Shown here: positions 1 to 8,343 of the stretch, in pieces
Position numbering within the stretch: position 1 is the stretch's first letter
Layout: each line of letters starts with the position of its first letter
NCBI GenBank assembly: GCA_016303065.1
Contig: JAEDMJ010000024.1
Location: forward strand, 1-29,020
Source: Clostridiales bacterium
GTDB taxonomy: Bacteria > Bacillota > Clostridia > Oscillospirales > QAMX01
Length of the DNA: 29,020 nucleotides
Direction: 5' to 3'
Translations under genes and position numbers: made by a program
Notes under the pieces: generated by a model
What the model saw: the letters and a program-made list of their open reading frames with translations, nothing else
The model's database searches: none
Told to the model about the DNA's origin: nothing

Positions 1-1
1 G

Positions 2-529
2 CCGGAGCTTGACGGCTACGAGCTGACAAGGACGATACGCGCCGGCAAATGCTCCGTACCCGTTATAATCATCACCGCAAAGGACACGCTTGAAGACAAG
101 CGCACGGGATTCAAAGCCGGAGCGGACGACTATATGACAAAGCCCGTCGACCCCGAAGAACTTCTTCTGCGGGTCGAAGCCCTTCTCCGCCGCTATAAAA
201 TGAACGTCTCCCCCACCGTCTCCGTCGGAAACTGCACTCTGAACGCCGAAACCCTTCAGGTCATTCACGGCGACGAGGTGATCGAGCTCAGAAGAATGGA
301 GTACCTGCTTTTGCAGACGCTTCTCTCCTCTCCCATGAAGATTTTTACCCGCCAGATGCTCATGGACGAGGTCTGGGGCTACGACAGCGAATCCGACCCG
401 CGCACCGTTGACACACATATCAAGCGGCTCCGCGAAAAGCTTTCCGGCATCGACGATCTGTCCATAATAACCATACGCGGTCTCGGGTACAAGGCGGTTG
501 TGAACCCCAACGGCGGAGGCAAAGCATGA
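2..529 (+). CDS. OmpR/PhoB-family response regulator, 5'-truncated by the window edge
   Basis: The frame is open from base 2, so the gene starts outside the window; only about 175 C-terminal residues are visible. The first 50 residues are the second half of a receiver domain: the PELDGYEL loop that follows the phospho-acceptor Asp (itself outside), the conserved Thr in IIITAK, and the Lys in DDYMTKPVD. A winged-helix DNA-binding domain follows, with the recognition region around EVWGYDSESDPRTVDTHIKRLREKL and the terminal GLGYK wing. The domain order and wing motif are those of the OmpR/PhoB family, which binds direct repeats about 10-11 bp apart. The stop overlaps the start of the histidine kinase by ATGA, so the two are translationally coupled. 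The signal sensed is unknown. A likely target site lies downstream at 1596-1634. Confidence 0.95.
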   Translation, partial: PELDGYELTRTIRAGKCSVPVIIITAKDTLEDKRTGFKAGADDYMTKPVDPEELLLRVEALLRRYKMNVSPTVSVGNCTLNAETLQVIHGDEVIELRRMEYLLLQTLLSSPMKIFTRQMLMDEVWGYDSESDPRTVDTHIKRLREKLSGIDDLSIITIRGLGYKAVVNPNGGGKA

Positions 530-1605
530 GAAAACTCCGTTGGCGTCTGACCCTGCTCATTCTCTGCATCGTCATATGCTCCTCCCTTCTCGGACTTTGC
601 GCGCCGCTTCTGGCCCGAAGCGGCGTTATTCAGCGTCCCGACACCGAAAAATTTCTTCTTTTCGGGCTTGCGTTCCGCGATTTTCTCGTGCTCATCCTCA
701 CTGTCTCCGGAGCGATCCTGCTGATCTTTCTGATCTCCCGCAGAACCGCAACGCCGATTATGGAGCTTGAAAGGGCGATGAAGGAGGTTGCCTCGGGAAA
801 CTACGACGTCAAAGTCAAAATCAACCGCAAAACGGAAGAATACACCTCTCTTCAGCAGAGCTTCAACACCATGGCGCTTGAGTTAAAAAGCAACGAGTAC
901 CTGCGAAAAAGCTTCATGGCGAATGTATCCCACGAGCTCAAAACGCCGATATCCATAATCAACGGATATGCAAAGCTTCTCTCCGAACCGGATCTCGACG
1001 AGGAATCCAGAATTGAATACGCATCGTACATCGCAAAAGAGAGCAGCCGGCTTGCGACCATGACGGGAAACATGCTGAAGATTTCCCGTCTCGACACCCA
1101 GGGGATTGCGGCGAAATTTGAAAAATTCTCTCTTGACGAACAGCTTCGCCGCGCCGTTTTGCTTTTGGAGCCGCGCTGGAGCGCAAAAGAAATCGAGCTC
1201 TCCGTCTCTCTCGAACCGGCCGAATACGTCGGCGACGAAGAACTTCTATCCCATGTGTGGTACAACCTTCTGGACAACGCCGTAAAGTTTACTCCGCAGG
1301 GCGGAAAAATTTCCCTGAGCAGCTCTTCCTCCGACGGGTATATCCGTGTCGCCGTGTCCGATTCCGGAATCGGGATGGACGGGGACACCGCCTCAAAGGC
1401 TTTCATGCAGTTTTACCGCGGCGCAAATTCCGGCTCGGATCAGGGAAGCGGTCTCGGCCTTCCGCTTGCAAAGCGCATCTGCGAGCTTCACCGCGGAACC
1501 ATAACGCTCGACTCCGCTCCCGGAAAAGGCTCGACGTTCACCGTCCTGCTTCCTGTCGCAGAAGCGCCGAAAGCCCCTCCCGCATCCCGTTCCAGTTCAC
1601 ATTAG
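526..1605 (+). CDS. Membrane sensor histidine kinase
   Basis: This 359-residue protein is the partner of the preceding regulator, which it overlaps by four bases. Visible in order: a membrane helix at about 8-30, a short extracytoplasmic loop of roughly 20 residues, a second helix at about 52-71, a HAMP linker at about 72-122, and a HisKA domain with the phospho-acceptor His136 in FMANVSHELKTP. The ATPase domain has the N-box WYNLLDNAVKF (about 245-255), the G1 box DSGIGMD (279-285) and the G2 box GSGLGLPLA (307-315). All catalytic motifs are intact. The very short outer loop argues against a large ligand-binding sensor domain, so the signal may be sensed in the membrane or through a partner. 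The 3' end overlaps the first of four regulator-type direct repeats in front of the sulfation operon. Confidence 0.95.
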   Translation: MRKLRWRLTLLILCIVICSSLLGLCAPLLARSGVIQRPDTEKFLLFGLAFRDFLVLILTVSGAILLIFLISRRTATPIMELERAMKEVASGNYDVKVKINRKTEEYTSLQQSFNTMALELKSNEYLRKSFMANVSHELKTPISIINGYAKLLSEPDLDEESRIEYASYIAKESSRLATMTGNMLKISRLDTQGIAAKFEKFSLDEQLRRAVLLLEPRWSAKEIELSVSLEPAEYVGDEELLSHVWYNLLDNAVKFTPQGGKISLSSSSSDGYIRVAVSDSGIGMDGDTASKAFMQFYRGANSGSDQGSGLGLPLAKRICELHRGTITLDSAPGKGSTFTVLLPVAEAPKAPPASRSSSH

Positions 1606-1649
1606 ATTCGCACAGGGTTACGATTAAGTTCACTCTGCTGAGCTATAAT
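1596..1649 (+). promoter_or_regulatory. Activator-dependent promoter with four 11-bp-spaced PhoB/PhoP-type boxes
   Basis: Four hexamers occur at exact 11-bp steps: TTCACA at 1596, TTCGCA at 1607, TTACGA at 1618 and TTCACT at 1629. A perfect -10 element TATAAT follows at 1644-1649, and the -35 position (about 1621-1626) has no TTGACA-like sequence. Direct repeats with an 11-bp period overlapping -35 are the known arrangement for PhoB/PhoP-family activators (the Bacillus PhoP box is TT[ATC]A[CT]A). The likely target is the sulfotransferase operon starting at 1693. That the adjacent regulator binds here is inference. Confidence 0.7.
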
Positions 1650-1692
1650 ATCTGTGTTTTTGAATTATTAAACAGCGGAGGAATTCTTATTC

Positions 1693-2832
1693 ATGGCAGA
1701 AAAAGGCGGCAAAATGCGCATAAATTTCGCGCACTATCTTTTGGGCTGCCGGTTTGACAACTGGATACGGCTTCTCTGGCAGAATAAATTCCGCATTGCG
1801 CCGTCAAAGATCCCGATGGCGCTGTGCATAACCGCCGTATCCGCCGTCATGTTTCCCGTGGCAATGCTTGAAAAACTGATCTATGACCGCCGCATAAAGC
1901 GCTCAGCCCCCATTCACGATCCGGTCTTCATCATCGGACACTGGCGCTCGGGAACGACCTATCTCCAGAACATTCTTTCAAGGGATCCCCAGTTTGCCTG
2001 GTGCGACCCTGTTTCCACGACGACGCTCAGCATCTCCCAGCTTCTGAGAAAACCGCTTACAAAGTTTGAAAGCAAAGTTCTCAAGACCGCGCGTCCCATG
2101 GACAACATGATATACCGCATCGACCTTCCGATCGAGGACACCTTCGGGCTTGCGACGATCTCGCCCTACTCCATAATCCACATGATCGCGTTCCCCGTCT
2201 ATTACAGGCAGTATCTTCCCGGTGCGTTCGTCGCCGACCTCTCTCCCAAAGCCCAGGCAAGCTGGAAGCGGTCGTATACCTATCTCATCAACAAACTCTC
2301 CTGGTTCTACGGCGGAAAGCAGCTCATGCTCAAAAGCCCCGACAACACGGCGCATATCCGCCAGCTTCTTGAGCTTTACCCCGATTCCTCCTTTGTGAAT
2401 ATACACCGCGACCCCTATACAACCGTTATGAGCACAATACACATGTTCAAAAAGCAGATGGACATTCTCCGCCTTTCAAGGCTTCCCGACGGCGACATCG
2501 ACGTCATACTCGAAGACACAATTATCTACATTTTCGGCCGGATGTACCGCGAGCTTTTTGAGCTCGAACCCAGGCTTCCGGAAAACCGGATAATATCCAT
2601 TGCCTATGAAGATCTTACCCGCGACCCCTATGCCTGCCTTTCCGATATATACAGCCGGCTTGAGCTTCCGGGCTATGAAGAGGCTCTGCCACGTTTCCGC
2701 GAATATATTGACTCCCAGAAAGGCTATGTAAAAAACAATTTCACCCTCAACCCGAGACTCCGTGAAAAGATAAACAGAGAGCTCGGTTTTTACTTTGAGC
2801 ATTACGGATATGAAATGGAGACAGACAGCTGA
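1693..2832 (+). CDS. Sulfotransferase family protein (PAPS-dependent)
   Basis: The protein has 379 residues. It carries the PAPS-binding 5'-phosphosulfate loop IGHWRSGTTYL at 81-91, an LKSPDNTAH segment at about 213-221 typical of the Sulfotransfer_3 type, and the 3'-phosphate-binding segment IHRDPYTTVMS at 237-247 with its conserved Arg and Ser. A hydrophobic stretch at about 40-64 ahead of the catalytic domain could place it at the membrane, which would suit a lipid, steroid or cell-surface acceptor. The start is supported by GGAGGA at 1677-1682. It is the first gene of an operon: its stop overlaps the cysD start (TGATG), and cysD and cysNC supply its PAPS donor. The acceptor cannot be read from sequence. 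The gene set resembles the sulfotransferase cluster described for cholesterol/steroid sulfation in Bacteroides thetaiotaomicron and rhizobial nodH-nodPQ; equal specificity is not implied. Confidence 0.9.
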   Translation: MAEKGGKMRINFAHYLLGCRFDNWIRLLWQNKFRIAPSKIPMALCITAVSAVMFPVAMLEKLIYDRRIKRSAPIHDPVFIIGHWRSGTTYLQNILSRDPQFAWCDPVSTTTLSISQLLRKPLTKFESKVLKTARPMDNMIYRIDLPIEDTFGLATISPYSIIHMIAFPVYYRQYLPGAFVADLSPKAQASWKRSYTYLINKLSWFYGGKQLMLKSPDNTAHIRQLLELYPDSSFVNIHRDPYTTVMSTIHMFKKQMDILRLSRLPDGDIDVILEDTIIYIFGRMYRELFELEPRLPENRIISIAYEDLTRDPYACLSDIYSRLELPGYEEALPRFREYIDSQKGYVKNNFTLNPRLREKINRELGFYFEHYGYEMETDS

Positions 2833-3713
2833 TGGATCATCTTGATAAACTTGAAAGCAAAAGCGTTCACATTCTCCGCGAAGCATACTCTTCCTTTGAC
2901 AAGCTTTGTATGCTCTGGTCGATTGGAAAGGACAGCACCGTTCTGCTCTGGCTTGCCAGAAAAGCGTTCTACGGCCACGTCCCCTTCCCTCTTGTGCACA
3001 TCGACACCCACTACAAGATCCCCGAAATGATCGAGTACCGCGACAGGCTTGCCCGCGAATACGGCCTTTACATGGTATACGGCGAGAACCGCGAAGCCCT
3101 CGATTCAAAAAACACCTTCCCCGACGGAAAAGTCGGACGCGTTGAATGCTGCCGTCTGCTGAAGACCGAAGCGCTAACCCACACTCTCAACGGCACCTGG
3201 CCGCGCTACCGTCTCAACCTCGTCACCGGAGAATACGAGCTTGACACCAACACCGACGCATATACCGGCGTCATTGTCGGCGCAAGGTCCGACGAAGAGG
3301 GTTCCCGTTCCAAAGAGCGCTATTTCTCCCCCCGCGATAAAAACAACGACTGGGATCTTGACGACCAGCCGCCCGAATTCTGGAACCAGTTCAAAACCGA
3401 CTTCGCTCCCGGCACCCATGTCAGGATTCATCCGCTTCTCGACTGGACCGAGCTCAATATCTGGGAATATATCGAACGGGAAAACATCCCCACCGTCTCC
3501 CTCTACTACGATCAGGGCAACGGAACCAGATACCGCAGCCTCGGCTGCGCCCCCTGCACCGGGCCGATCAAGTCGACTTCGAAAAACGTCCGCGAGATCA
3601 TCGAAGAGCTCAAAACCGGCGCGCTTTCCAATATTGCCGAGCGCAGCGGACGCGCCCAGGACGCCGAGGACGGCGGCGGACTTGAAACGCTTCGCCGCAA
3701 CGGATATATGTAA
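2832..3713 (+). CDS. cysD: Sulfate adenylyltransferase subunit 2 (CysD/NodP)
   Basis: This 293-residue protein is the catalytic subunit of the heterodimeric ATP sulfurylase, which makes adenosine 5'-phosphosulfate (APS) from ATP and sulfate. The PP-loop SIGKDS lies at 30-35. Other family segments are HIDTHYKIPEM, GARSDEEGSRSKERYFSPRD, HPLLDWTELNIWEYI and the C-terminal YRSLGCAPCTGPI. Length is normal for the family (about 300). The start codon overlaps the sulfotransferase stop by one base (TGATG), so translation is coupled. The gene after it encodes the GTPase partner fused to APS kinase. No APS/PAPS reductase or sulfite reductase lies nearby, so the product is probably meant for sulfation rather than cysteine synthesis. 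Confidence 0.96.
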   Translation: MDHLDKLESKSVHILREAYSSFDKLCMLWSIGKDSTVLLWLARKAFYGHVPFPLVHIDTHYKIPEMIEYRDRLAREYGLYMVYGENREALDSKNTFPDGKVGRVECCRLLKTEALTHTLNGTWPRYRLNLVTGEYELDTNTDAYTGVIVGARSDEEGSRSKERYFSPRDKNNDWDLDDQPPEFWNQFKTDFAPGTHVRIHPLLDWTELNIWEYIERENIPTVSLYYDQGNGTRYRSLGCAPCTGPIKSTSKNVREIIEELKTGALSNIAERSGRAQDAEDGGGLETLRRNGYM

Positions 3714-3739
3714 TAAAAGACGGAGGACTCAAAACACAA

Positions 3740-5590
3740 ATGGACGAACTTCTCAACATAGTCACCGTCGGCCACGTTGACCACGGCAAAAGCACGGTCA
3801 TCGGCCGCCTTCTTGCGGACGCCGGCGCCCTTCCCAAGGGAAAACTTGAATCCATCCGTGAAAACTGCCGCCGCAATTCAAAGCCTTTTGAATACGCGTT
3901 CCTGCTCGACGCTCTTAAAAACGAACAGGCACAGGGCATCACCATCGACACCGCCCGCTGTTTTTTCAAGACCGACAAGCGCAGCTATATAATTATAGAC
4001 GCTCCGGGCCACATCGAATTTCTCAAGAACATGGTCACCGGCGCCTCCCGTGCCGAGGCCGCCCTTCTTGTCATTGACGCCTCCCACGGCGTCGAGGAAA
4101 ACACCCGCCGCCACGGGTATTTTCTCTCCGTACTCGGAATTCGCCAGGTCTCCGTTCTCATCAACAAGATGGACCTTGCCAACTACGACGAGCGCGTCTA
4201 CCGCGACATCTGCTCCGACTGCCGCACCTTCCTCGAGAAGATAAACATCTCCCCCGACTCGTTCATACCCGTAAGCGGCATGGAGGGCGACAATATAGCG
4301 ATCCGTTCCGAACGTATGCCCTGGTACAAGGGGCCCACCGTCCTTGAACAGATGGACAGCTTTGCCACAATCGCCGAGCCGGAACAGCTTCCGCTCCGTA
4401 TGCCCGTCCAGGGGGTTTACAAGTTCACCGGCGGCGGAGACAGCCGCCGCATAGTCGCCGGTTCCATCGACTCCGGCACGGTCCGCGCCGGGGACAAAAT
4501 TGTTTTTTACCCCTCCGGAAAAAAGACCACCGTCAAGAGTCTCGAGGTCTTCAACGCCGAAGTTCCCGACCATTTCGCCGCAGGTCAGGCCGCCGGATTC
4601 ACCATGAACGAACAGATTTTTGTCCGCCGCGGCGAGATCGCCTGCCTTGAAAGCGAAAAAGCTCCCCATGTGGGCGTCCGGCTCCGCGCCAATATTTTCT
4701 GGCTTGGCAGACAGAACTTCAGCGCTGACAGAAAGTATTATCTGAAGTGCGGCACCGCAAAGGTTGAAATGCACCTTGAGCACATCGAACGCATAGTAAA
4801 CGCGTCTAACCTCAGCTGCCAGCTCAGGCAGTATGTCGAAAAAAACGAAGCTGCCGAATGCGTGCTCCGTCTTGACCGACCCATCGCATTTGACCTTGCC
4901 GGAGACATTGACCAGACAAGCCGTTTCGTCATAGTTGACAATTACGAGATCGCCGGCGGCGGCATCATAACCGAAGCAATGAACGAATACGACTACGACA
5001 CCCGCAATATCCGCTGGTCCGGCGCGGGTCTCTCCGCAGAGGACCGAAGCCGAATCACCGGCAAAAAGGGCCTTGTCGTATGGATGACCGGTCTTTCCGG
5101 TTCCGGAAAGACAACCATCGCCGAAGAAACCGAACGCCGCCTGCTTGAGGAAGGCTATCCCGCCTTTGTCCTCGACGGCGACAAGCTCAGACACGGACTC
5201 TGCAGCGATCTCGGATTTTCCGACGCCGACCGCGCCGAAAACATCCGCCGCGCCGCCGAAACCGCAAAGCTTTTCCGCGATTCCGGCGCAGTCGTCATCG
5301 TAACCCTTATTTCCCCGTTCCGCTCCGCAAGAGAGTCCGCCAGAAAGATCGTCAGCGGCGATTTTATGGAGACTTACGTCAAGGCAAATCTTGAAACCTG
5401 CATAAACCGCGACCCGAAAAAGCTTTACAAAAAAGCGCTCTCCGGCGAGATCCGTTCCTTTACCGGCATCGACTCCCCCTACGAGGCGCCGGAAAGCCCC
5501 GATCTTCTCCTTGACACCGAGCGCTGGAACGAGGAAGAGTGCGTCGAGACTCTCATCGGAGCGATCAAGTCCCGCCTTTTGGGCCGCTGA
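3740..5590 (+). CDS. cysNC: Fused sulfate adenylyltransferase GTPase subunit and APS kinase (CysN-CysC/NodQ)
   Basis: The 616-residue protein joins two enzymes. Residues 1 to about 430 are the translation-factor-like GTPase CysN, with G1 GHVDHGKS (11-18), G3 DAPGH (87-91) and G4 NKMD (142-145); GTP hydrolysis drives APS formation by CysD. Residues from about 440 to 616 are APS kinase (CysC), with the P-loop GLSGSGKT (451-458), the LDGDKLRHGLCSDLGFS substrate region and the TLISPFRSARE segment; it phosphorylates APS to PAPS. Both halves look complete. The Shine-Dalgarno GGAGG at 3722-3726 is about 13 bases from the ATG, slightly long. The fusion matches NodQ, which feeds the NodH sulfotransferase in rhizobia. 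Placed behind a sulfotransferase and CysD, it completes a dedicated PAPS supply. Confidence 0.96.
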   Translation: MDELLNIVTVGHVDHGKSTVIGRLLADAGALPKGKLESIRENCRRNSKPFEYAFLLDALKNEQAQGITIDTARCFFKTDKRSYIIIDAPGHIEFLKNMVTGASRAEAALLVIDASHGVEENTRRHGYFLSVLGIRQVSVLINKMDLANYDERVYRDICSDCRTFLEKINISPDSFIPVSGMEGDNIAIRSERMPWYKGPTVLEQMDSFATIAEPEQLPLRMPVQGVYKFTGGGDSRRIVAGSIDSGTVRAGDKIVFYPSGKKTTVKSLEVFNAEVPDHFAAGQAAGFTMNEQIFVRRGEIACLESEKAPHVGVRLRANIFWLGRQNFSADRKYYLKCGTAKVEMHLEHIERIVNASNLSCQLRQYVEKNEAAECVLRLDRPIAFDLAGDIDQTSRFVIVDNYEIAGGGIITEAMNEYDYDTRNIRWSGAGLSAEDRSRITGKKGLVVWMTGLSGSGKTTIAEETERRLLEEGYPAFVLDGDKLRHGLCSDLGFSDADRAENIRRAAETAKLFRDSGAVVIVTLISPFRSARESARKIVSGDFMETYVKANLETCINRDPKKLYKKALSGEIRSFTGIDSPYEAPESPDLLLDTERWNEEECVETLIGAIKSRLLGR

Positions 5591-5638
5591 GCGCCGGCAC
5601 GCTTTTTCACAAGACAATTCAAAGGAGCTGACTTTACG

Positions 5639-6397
5639 TTGAAGATCGCACTTATAACCGGAGCGTCTTCCGGAATGGGCCGCGAATTTGTCCGTGAACT
5701 TGACAAATCCGAAGCCTTTGACGAGATCTGGGTCGTCGCACGCCGGCTCGACAGACTTGAAGCCCTCTCCGGAGAGGTACGCGCACGGCTTCGTCCGATC
5801 GCTTTGGATCTCACGTCCGGCGCCGACCGTCTTTCCGAACTTTTGGAACAGGAAAAACCGGAAATTGCCGTTCTGGTCAACGCCGCCGGTTTCGGAAAAT
5901 TCAAGGCCTTCACCGAAATTTCCCTTCAGGATCAGCTTTCGATGATCGACCTGAACGACAAGGCCCTTGTTTCCGTGACGTATTCCGCGCTTCCTTATAT
6001 GACCCGCGGCAGCAGGATCTACAACCTCGGTTCGCTCTCGTCCTTCCAGCCCGTCCCCTATATCAATGTTTACGGCGCTACGAAAGCTTTCGTTCTCAGC
6101 TTTTCAAGAGCGCTCAACGTGGAGCTTCGCCCGCGCGGCATCCGCGTCATGGCCGTCTGTCCCGGATGGGTCAAAACCGAATTTTTTGACCACGCCGTTT
6201 CCGACGACACGATCACATATTACAACCGTTACTACGAGGCAAACGAAGTTGTACTCCGTGCAATCCGGGATATGAAGCGCGGGAAAGACGTTTCCGTCTG
6301 CGGCGCGCCGGTCAGGCTCCAGGTTCTCGGAGTAAAGCTCCTGCCCCACAGGCTCGTTATGCGTATCTGGTGCCGCCAGCAGAAAAAGCCCCGCTGA
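5639..6397 (+). CDS. Short-chain dehydrogenase/reductase, TTG start
   Basis: This 252-residue classical SDR has the N-terminal dinucleotide-binding glycine motif TGASSGMG (about 7-14), NAAG in the central strand, a catalytic Ser in the LGSLSS region, and the catalytic YxxxK in VYGATKAF. PGWVKTEFF follows, as in the family. The start is TTG, chosen because AAGGAG lies about 11 bases upstream at 5622-5627 and the conserved fold begins two residues later. It closes the sulfation operon 48 bases after cysNC. It probably oxidises or reduces a hydroxyl or keto group on the sulfated compound or its precursor, for example a steroid, sugar or lipid; this is inferred from context only. The C-terminus is slightly longer than the minimal fold and basic. 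Confidence 0.88.
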   Translation: MKIALITGASSGMGREFVRELDKSEAFDEIWVVARRLDRLEALSGEVRARLRPIALDLTSGADRLSELLEQEKPEIAVLVNAAGFGKFKAFTEISLQDQLSMIDLNDKALVSVTYSALPYMTRGSRIYNLGSLSSFQPVPYINVYGATKAFVLSFSRALNVELRPRGIRVMAVCPGWVKTEFFDHAVSDDTITYYNRYYEANEVVLRAIRDMKRGKDVSVCGAPVRLQVLGVKLLPHRLVMRIWCRQQKKPR

Positions 6398-6525
6398 CCT
6401 TTGCCGGAAAAGCATTCCCCCAAAAAATTCCCCCGTTTTTTCGCAGAACGGCGCAAAATTCCTGCGTTTTGCAAAAGACATCTCAAAGTGCAAAAAAGCG
6501 CGGCAGATAGCCGGGTGGTAGTAAA

Positions 6526-6572
6526 ACAGTTAACAGCCACAGCAGTTTTTACCGCTGTGGCTGTTTAACTGT
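6526..6572. terminator. Long hairpin after the sulfation operon
   Basis: An 18-bp stem (6526-6543 with 6554-6572, one bulged A) lies 128 bases past the dehydrogenase stop. No T-run follows on either strand, so it is a weak terminator or an RNA-processing hairpin. It is the only clear structure in the gap 6398-6642; I see no gene in 6398-6525. Confidence 0.55.
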
Positions 6573-6642
6573 ATCTCAGACTTTTACATGATAATATTGA
6601 GCCGGACAGACATACAAATCTGACGTTGCGGAGGAGAAGAAT

Positions 6643-6813
6643 TTGCAGAAAGAAAACCTGCGTGAGAAAAAGAAGCCTGTGAATACGGTACATAAAAAGC
6701 TCATGATAACTGTCCTGACCGTTATAATGAGCTTTTTTGTCATGGGATGCGTTTGGAAAGCAGTACGCAAAACCGGCAGCATCCCCTGCGGACTTGCCGG
6801 CGGCAAGCTTTAG
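6643..6813 (+). CDS. Small single-pass membrane protein, hypothetical
   Basis: A 56-residue frame starts at TTG with GGAGGAG at 6630-6636 and a six-base spacer, a strong ribosome binding site. The protein has a very basic N-terminus (MQKENLREKKKPVNTVHKK) and one hydrophobic segment at about 20-37, LMITVLTVIMSFFVMGCV, then a short tail. I do not recognise a family. It sits on the opposite strand to the phage module, between the sulfation operon and the left end of that module, so it could be a chance frame, a small membrane peptide, or a leftover of the insertion boundary. The ribosome binding site is the main support. Confidence 0.4.
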   Translation: MQKENLREKKKPVNTVHKKLMITVLTVIMSFFVMGCVWKAVRKTGSIPCGLAGGKL

Positions 6814-6828
6814 AATCGGACGCAAAGA

Positions 6829-6864
6829 AAATCCTCCGCAGGTCATGTACCATACGGAGGATTT
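6829..6864 (-). terminator. Terminator at the end of the phage operon
   Basis: A 10-bp perfect stem (6829-6838 with 6855-6864) is followed on the minus strand by a T-rich tract (TTTTCTTTG). It lies about 55 bases beyond the last minus-strand phage gene and also just past the small plus-strand frame. Confidence 0.6.
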
Positions 6865-6917
6865 ACCGTTTTATGACCAATCGCCTGTTTCCGCTTTTTT
6901 TTGCGGGCCCAAAAACG

Positions 6918-8324
6918 CTACATTTTTCCGTAAGCCGTTCCGGAAGACGAAGTTTTCAAAAGCCCGTAGTAGGCGCGAAGCTCGTTTCTCTCCGCCTCGG
7001 AGATGTCCGCGCCGTTGATAAGCGCGCGGATTTCCTTCTCGTTGTATCCCGAATCGGTAAAAAATCTTGCCGCGTTTTTGGAATCTCCGATAAAGGCCAT
7101 GACCGACGCAATGCTCGAAAGGCGCTCCGGCTCCGTATAGCCGCTGCTGCCGGGATACGAATTCGATATCGTCTCCATATAAGTATCCCAGAACTCTTCG
7201 CCGTACTGCTTCACGATCCCGTTTCTGATGCCTGAAACATACTGCAAAACCTCAGAATAGGTTTTATTCCGGGAACTCATATTTTTGACAAGGCGGTTTG
7301 CCGTGTCGATTGCCAGCTCCCTTTCATATGTTCCAAACGCGGACTTGTCCGTTTCTCCGGAATTTTCCTTTGAAGCGCTTCCGTTGGACTTCTCTCCCGA
7401 CGCCGGCGCGCCTGCGCCCGCCTTCGCGGTTCTTGAGGAAGAAGTCCCGGCAAGCTCCTCTTCAAGCTTTGCAAGCGTCAGCTCAAGCTCCGCACGGTAC
7501 TTCTCCTTTGCACCGGAGGTGTCGATCCCCAAAGCGTCAAGCTTTGAAAAATCGCCGATTTCCGCCGCGGCATACGCGTTTTCAAGGGCCTGCTGTTCGC
7601 TTTTCGTCTTTGCCTGGGAAAGAAGCTGTTCCCGCTCCCACTCCGCGTCGGCTCTTGCGTCCGCATACTTTTGCTCCGCCGCCTTCCTCTCCCAGATGAC
7701 ATCCTCCCGCGAATCAGCGTACTCCCGCTCTTTCTGCCGAAATTCCCGGTCCGCATTGTACTGCTCAAGCCCAAGCTGCGCCGCAATGGCGTCCGTTTCG
7801 CCCCGGGCGGCAGCAAGCTCGGAGAGCACGTTCAGTTTTTCGAGCCGGTACGAATCCGCGCTCCGGTTCCTCTCCGCCTCGTTTGCCGCCAGACCGGACG
7901 CATATTCGTTTTCGAGCGCAAGCCGGGCGGTGTCGGAATAACCGCTGTTGTAAAGCCCCGCGGAGGCCAAACGGTTTGCCATGGCCTTTTCCGAAAGCTC
8001 CTTTTGGACGTAGAGCCGGCCCGCAGCAGAGTCGTAGTCTTTGTCCGCCGCGGCCTCCGCCGCCGAAATCTCTGCGAGGCGTATCCCGGCCCGCGCCGCA
8101 TCCGAGGCATTTCTGGCCGCGGAATACTGGCTTATCAGCTCTCCGGGAACAGCGATATCCCCGCTTCCGATCCCCGCCGCATCCGCATACTGGGACTCAA
8201 GGCTTCCCGTGTTCTGCCCGTAAAGCTCTTTCACGGCGTCCGAAAGGCCGATCCCGCCCGAATCCGTCCGCAGATACAGCATTCCGTCCGCGCCGCTGTA
8301 TATCTCTTTTTTCTTTTGTGCCAT
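6918..8324 (-). CDS. Coiled-coil phage virion protein, possible ejection/internal protein
   Basis: This 468-residue protein is Ala/Glu/Lys-rich. A long predicted coiled coil spans about 65-290, with a region near residues 115-145 of the form LASAGLYNSGYSDTARLALE, seen in hypothetical virion proteins of Gram-positive phages. A Ser/Gly/Ala-rich linker (about 295-330) separates it from a folded C-terminal part rich in charged helices. There is no signal peptide or membrane segment. The start has GAAAGGA nine bases upstream. Being the last gene, after the endolysin, is unusual for a structural protein. A podovirus ejection or internal core protein is my best guess because none of the other genes fills that role. 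Specific function not recognised. Confidence 0.65.
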   Translation of the reverse strand: MAQKKKEIYSGADGMLYLRTDSGGIGLSDAVKELYGQNTGSLESQYADAAGIGSGDIAVPGELISQYSAARNASDAARAGIRLAEISAAEAAADKDYDSAAGRLYVQKELSEKAMANRLASAGLYNSGYSDTARLALENEYASGLAANEAERNRSADSYRLEKLNVLSELAAARGETDAIAAQLGLEQYNADREFRQKEREYADSREDVIWERKAAEQKYADARADAEWEREQLLSQAKTKSEQQALENAYAAAEIGDFSKLDALGIDTSGAKEKYRAELELTLAKLEEELAGTSSSRTAKAGAGAPASGEKSNGSASKENSGETDKSAFGTYERELAIDTANRLVKNMSSRNKTYSEVLQYVSGIRNGIVKQYGEEFWDTYMETISNSYPGSSGYTEPERLSSIASVMAFIGDSKNAARFFTDSGYNEKEIRALINGADISEAERNELRAYYGLLKTSSSGTAYGKM

Positions 8325-8343
8325 CTGTCAAATCCTTTCGAAT

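Noticed and set aside
3878..5617. A 579-codon open frame on the minus strand opposite cysNC
   Set aside because: It is the antisense shadow of a well-supported GTPase/APS-kinase gene in GC-rich DNA; it has no recognisable domain and no ribosome binding site.
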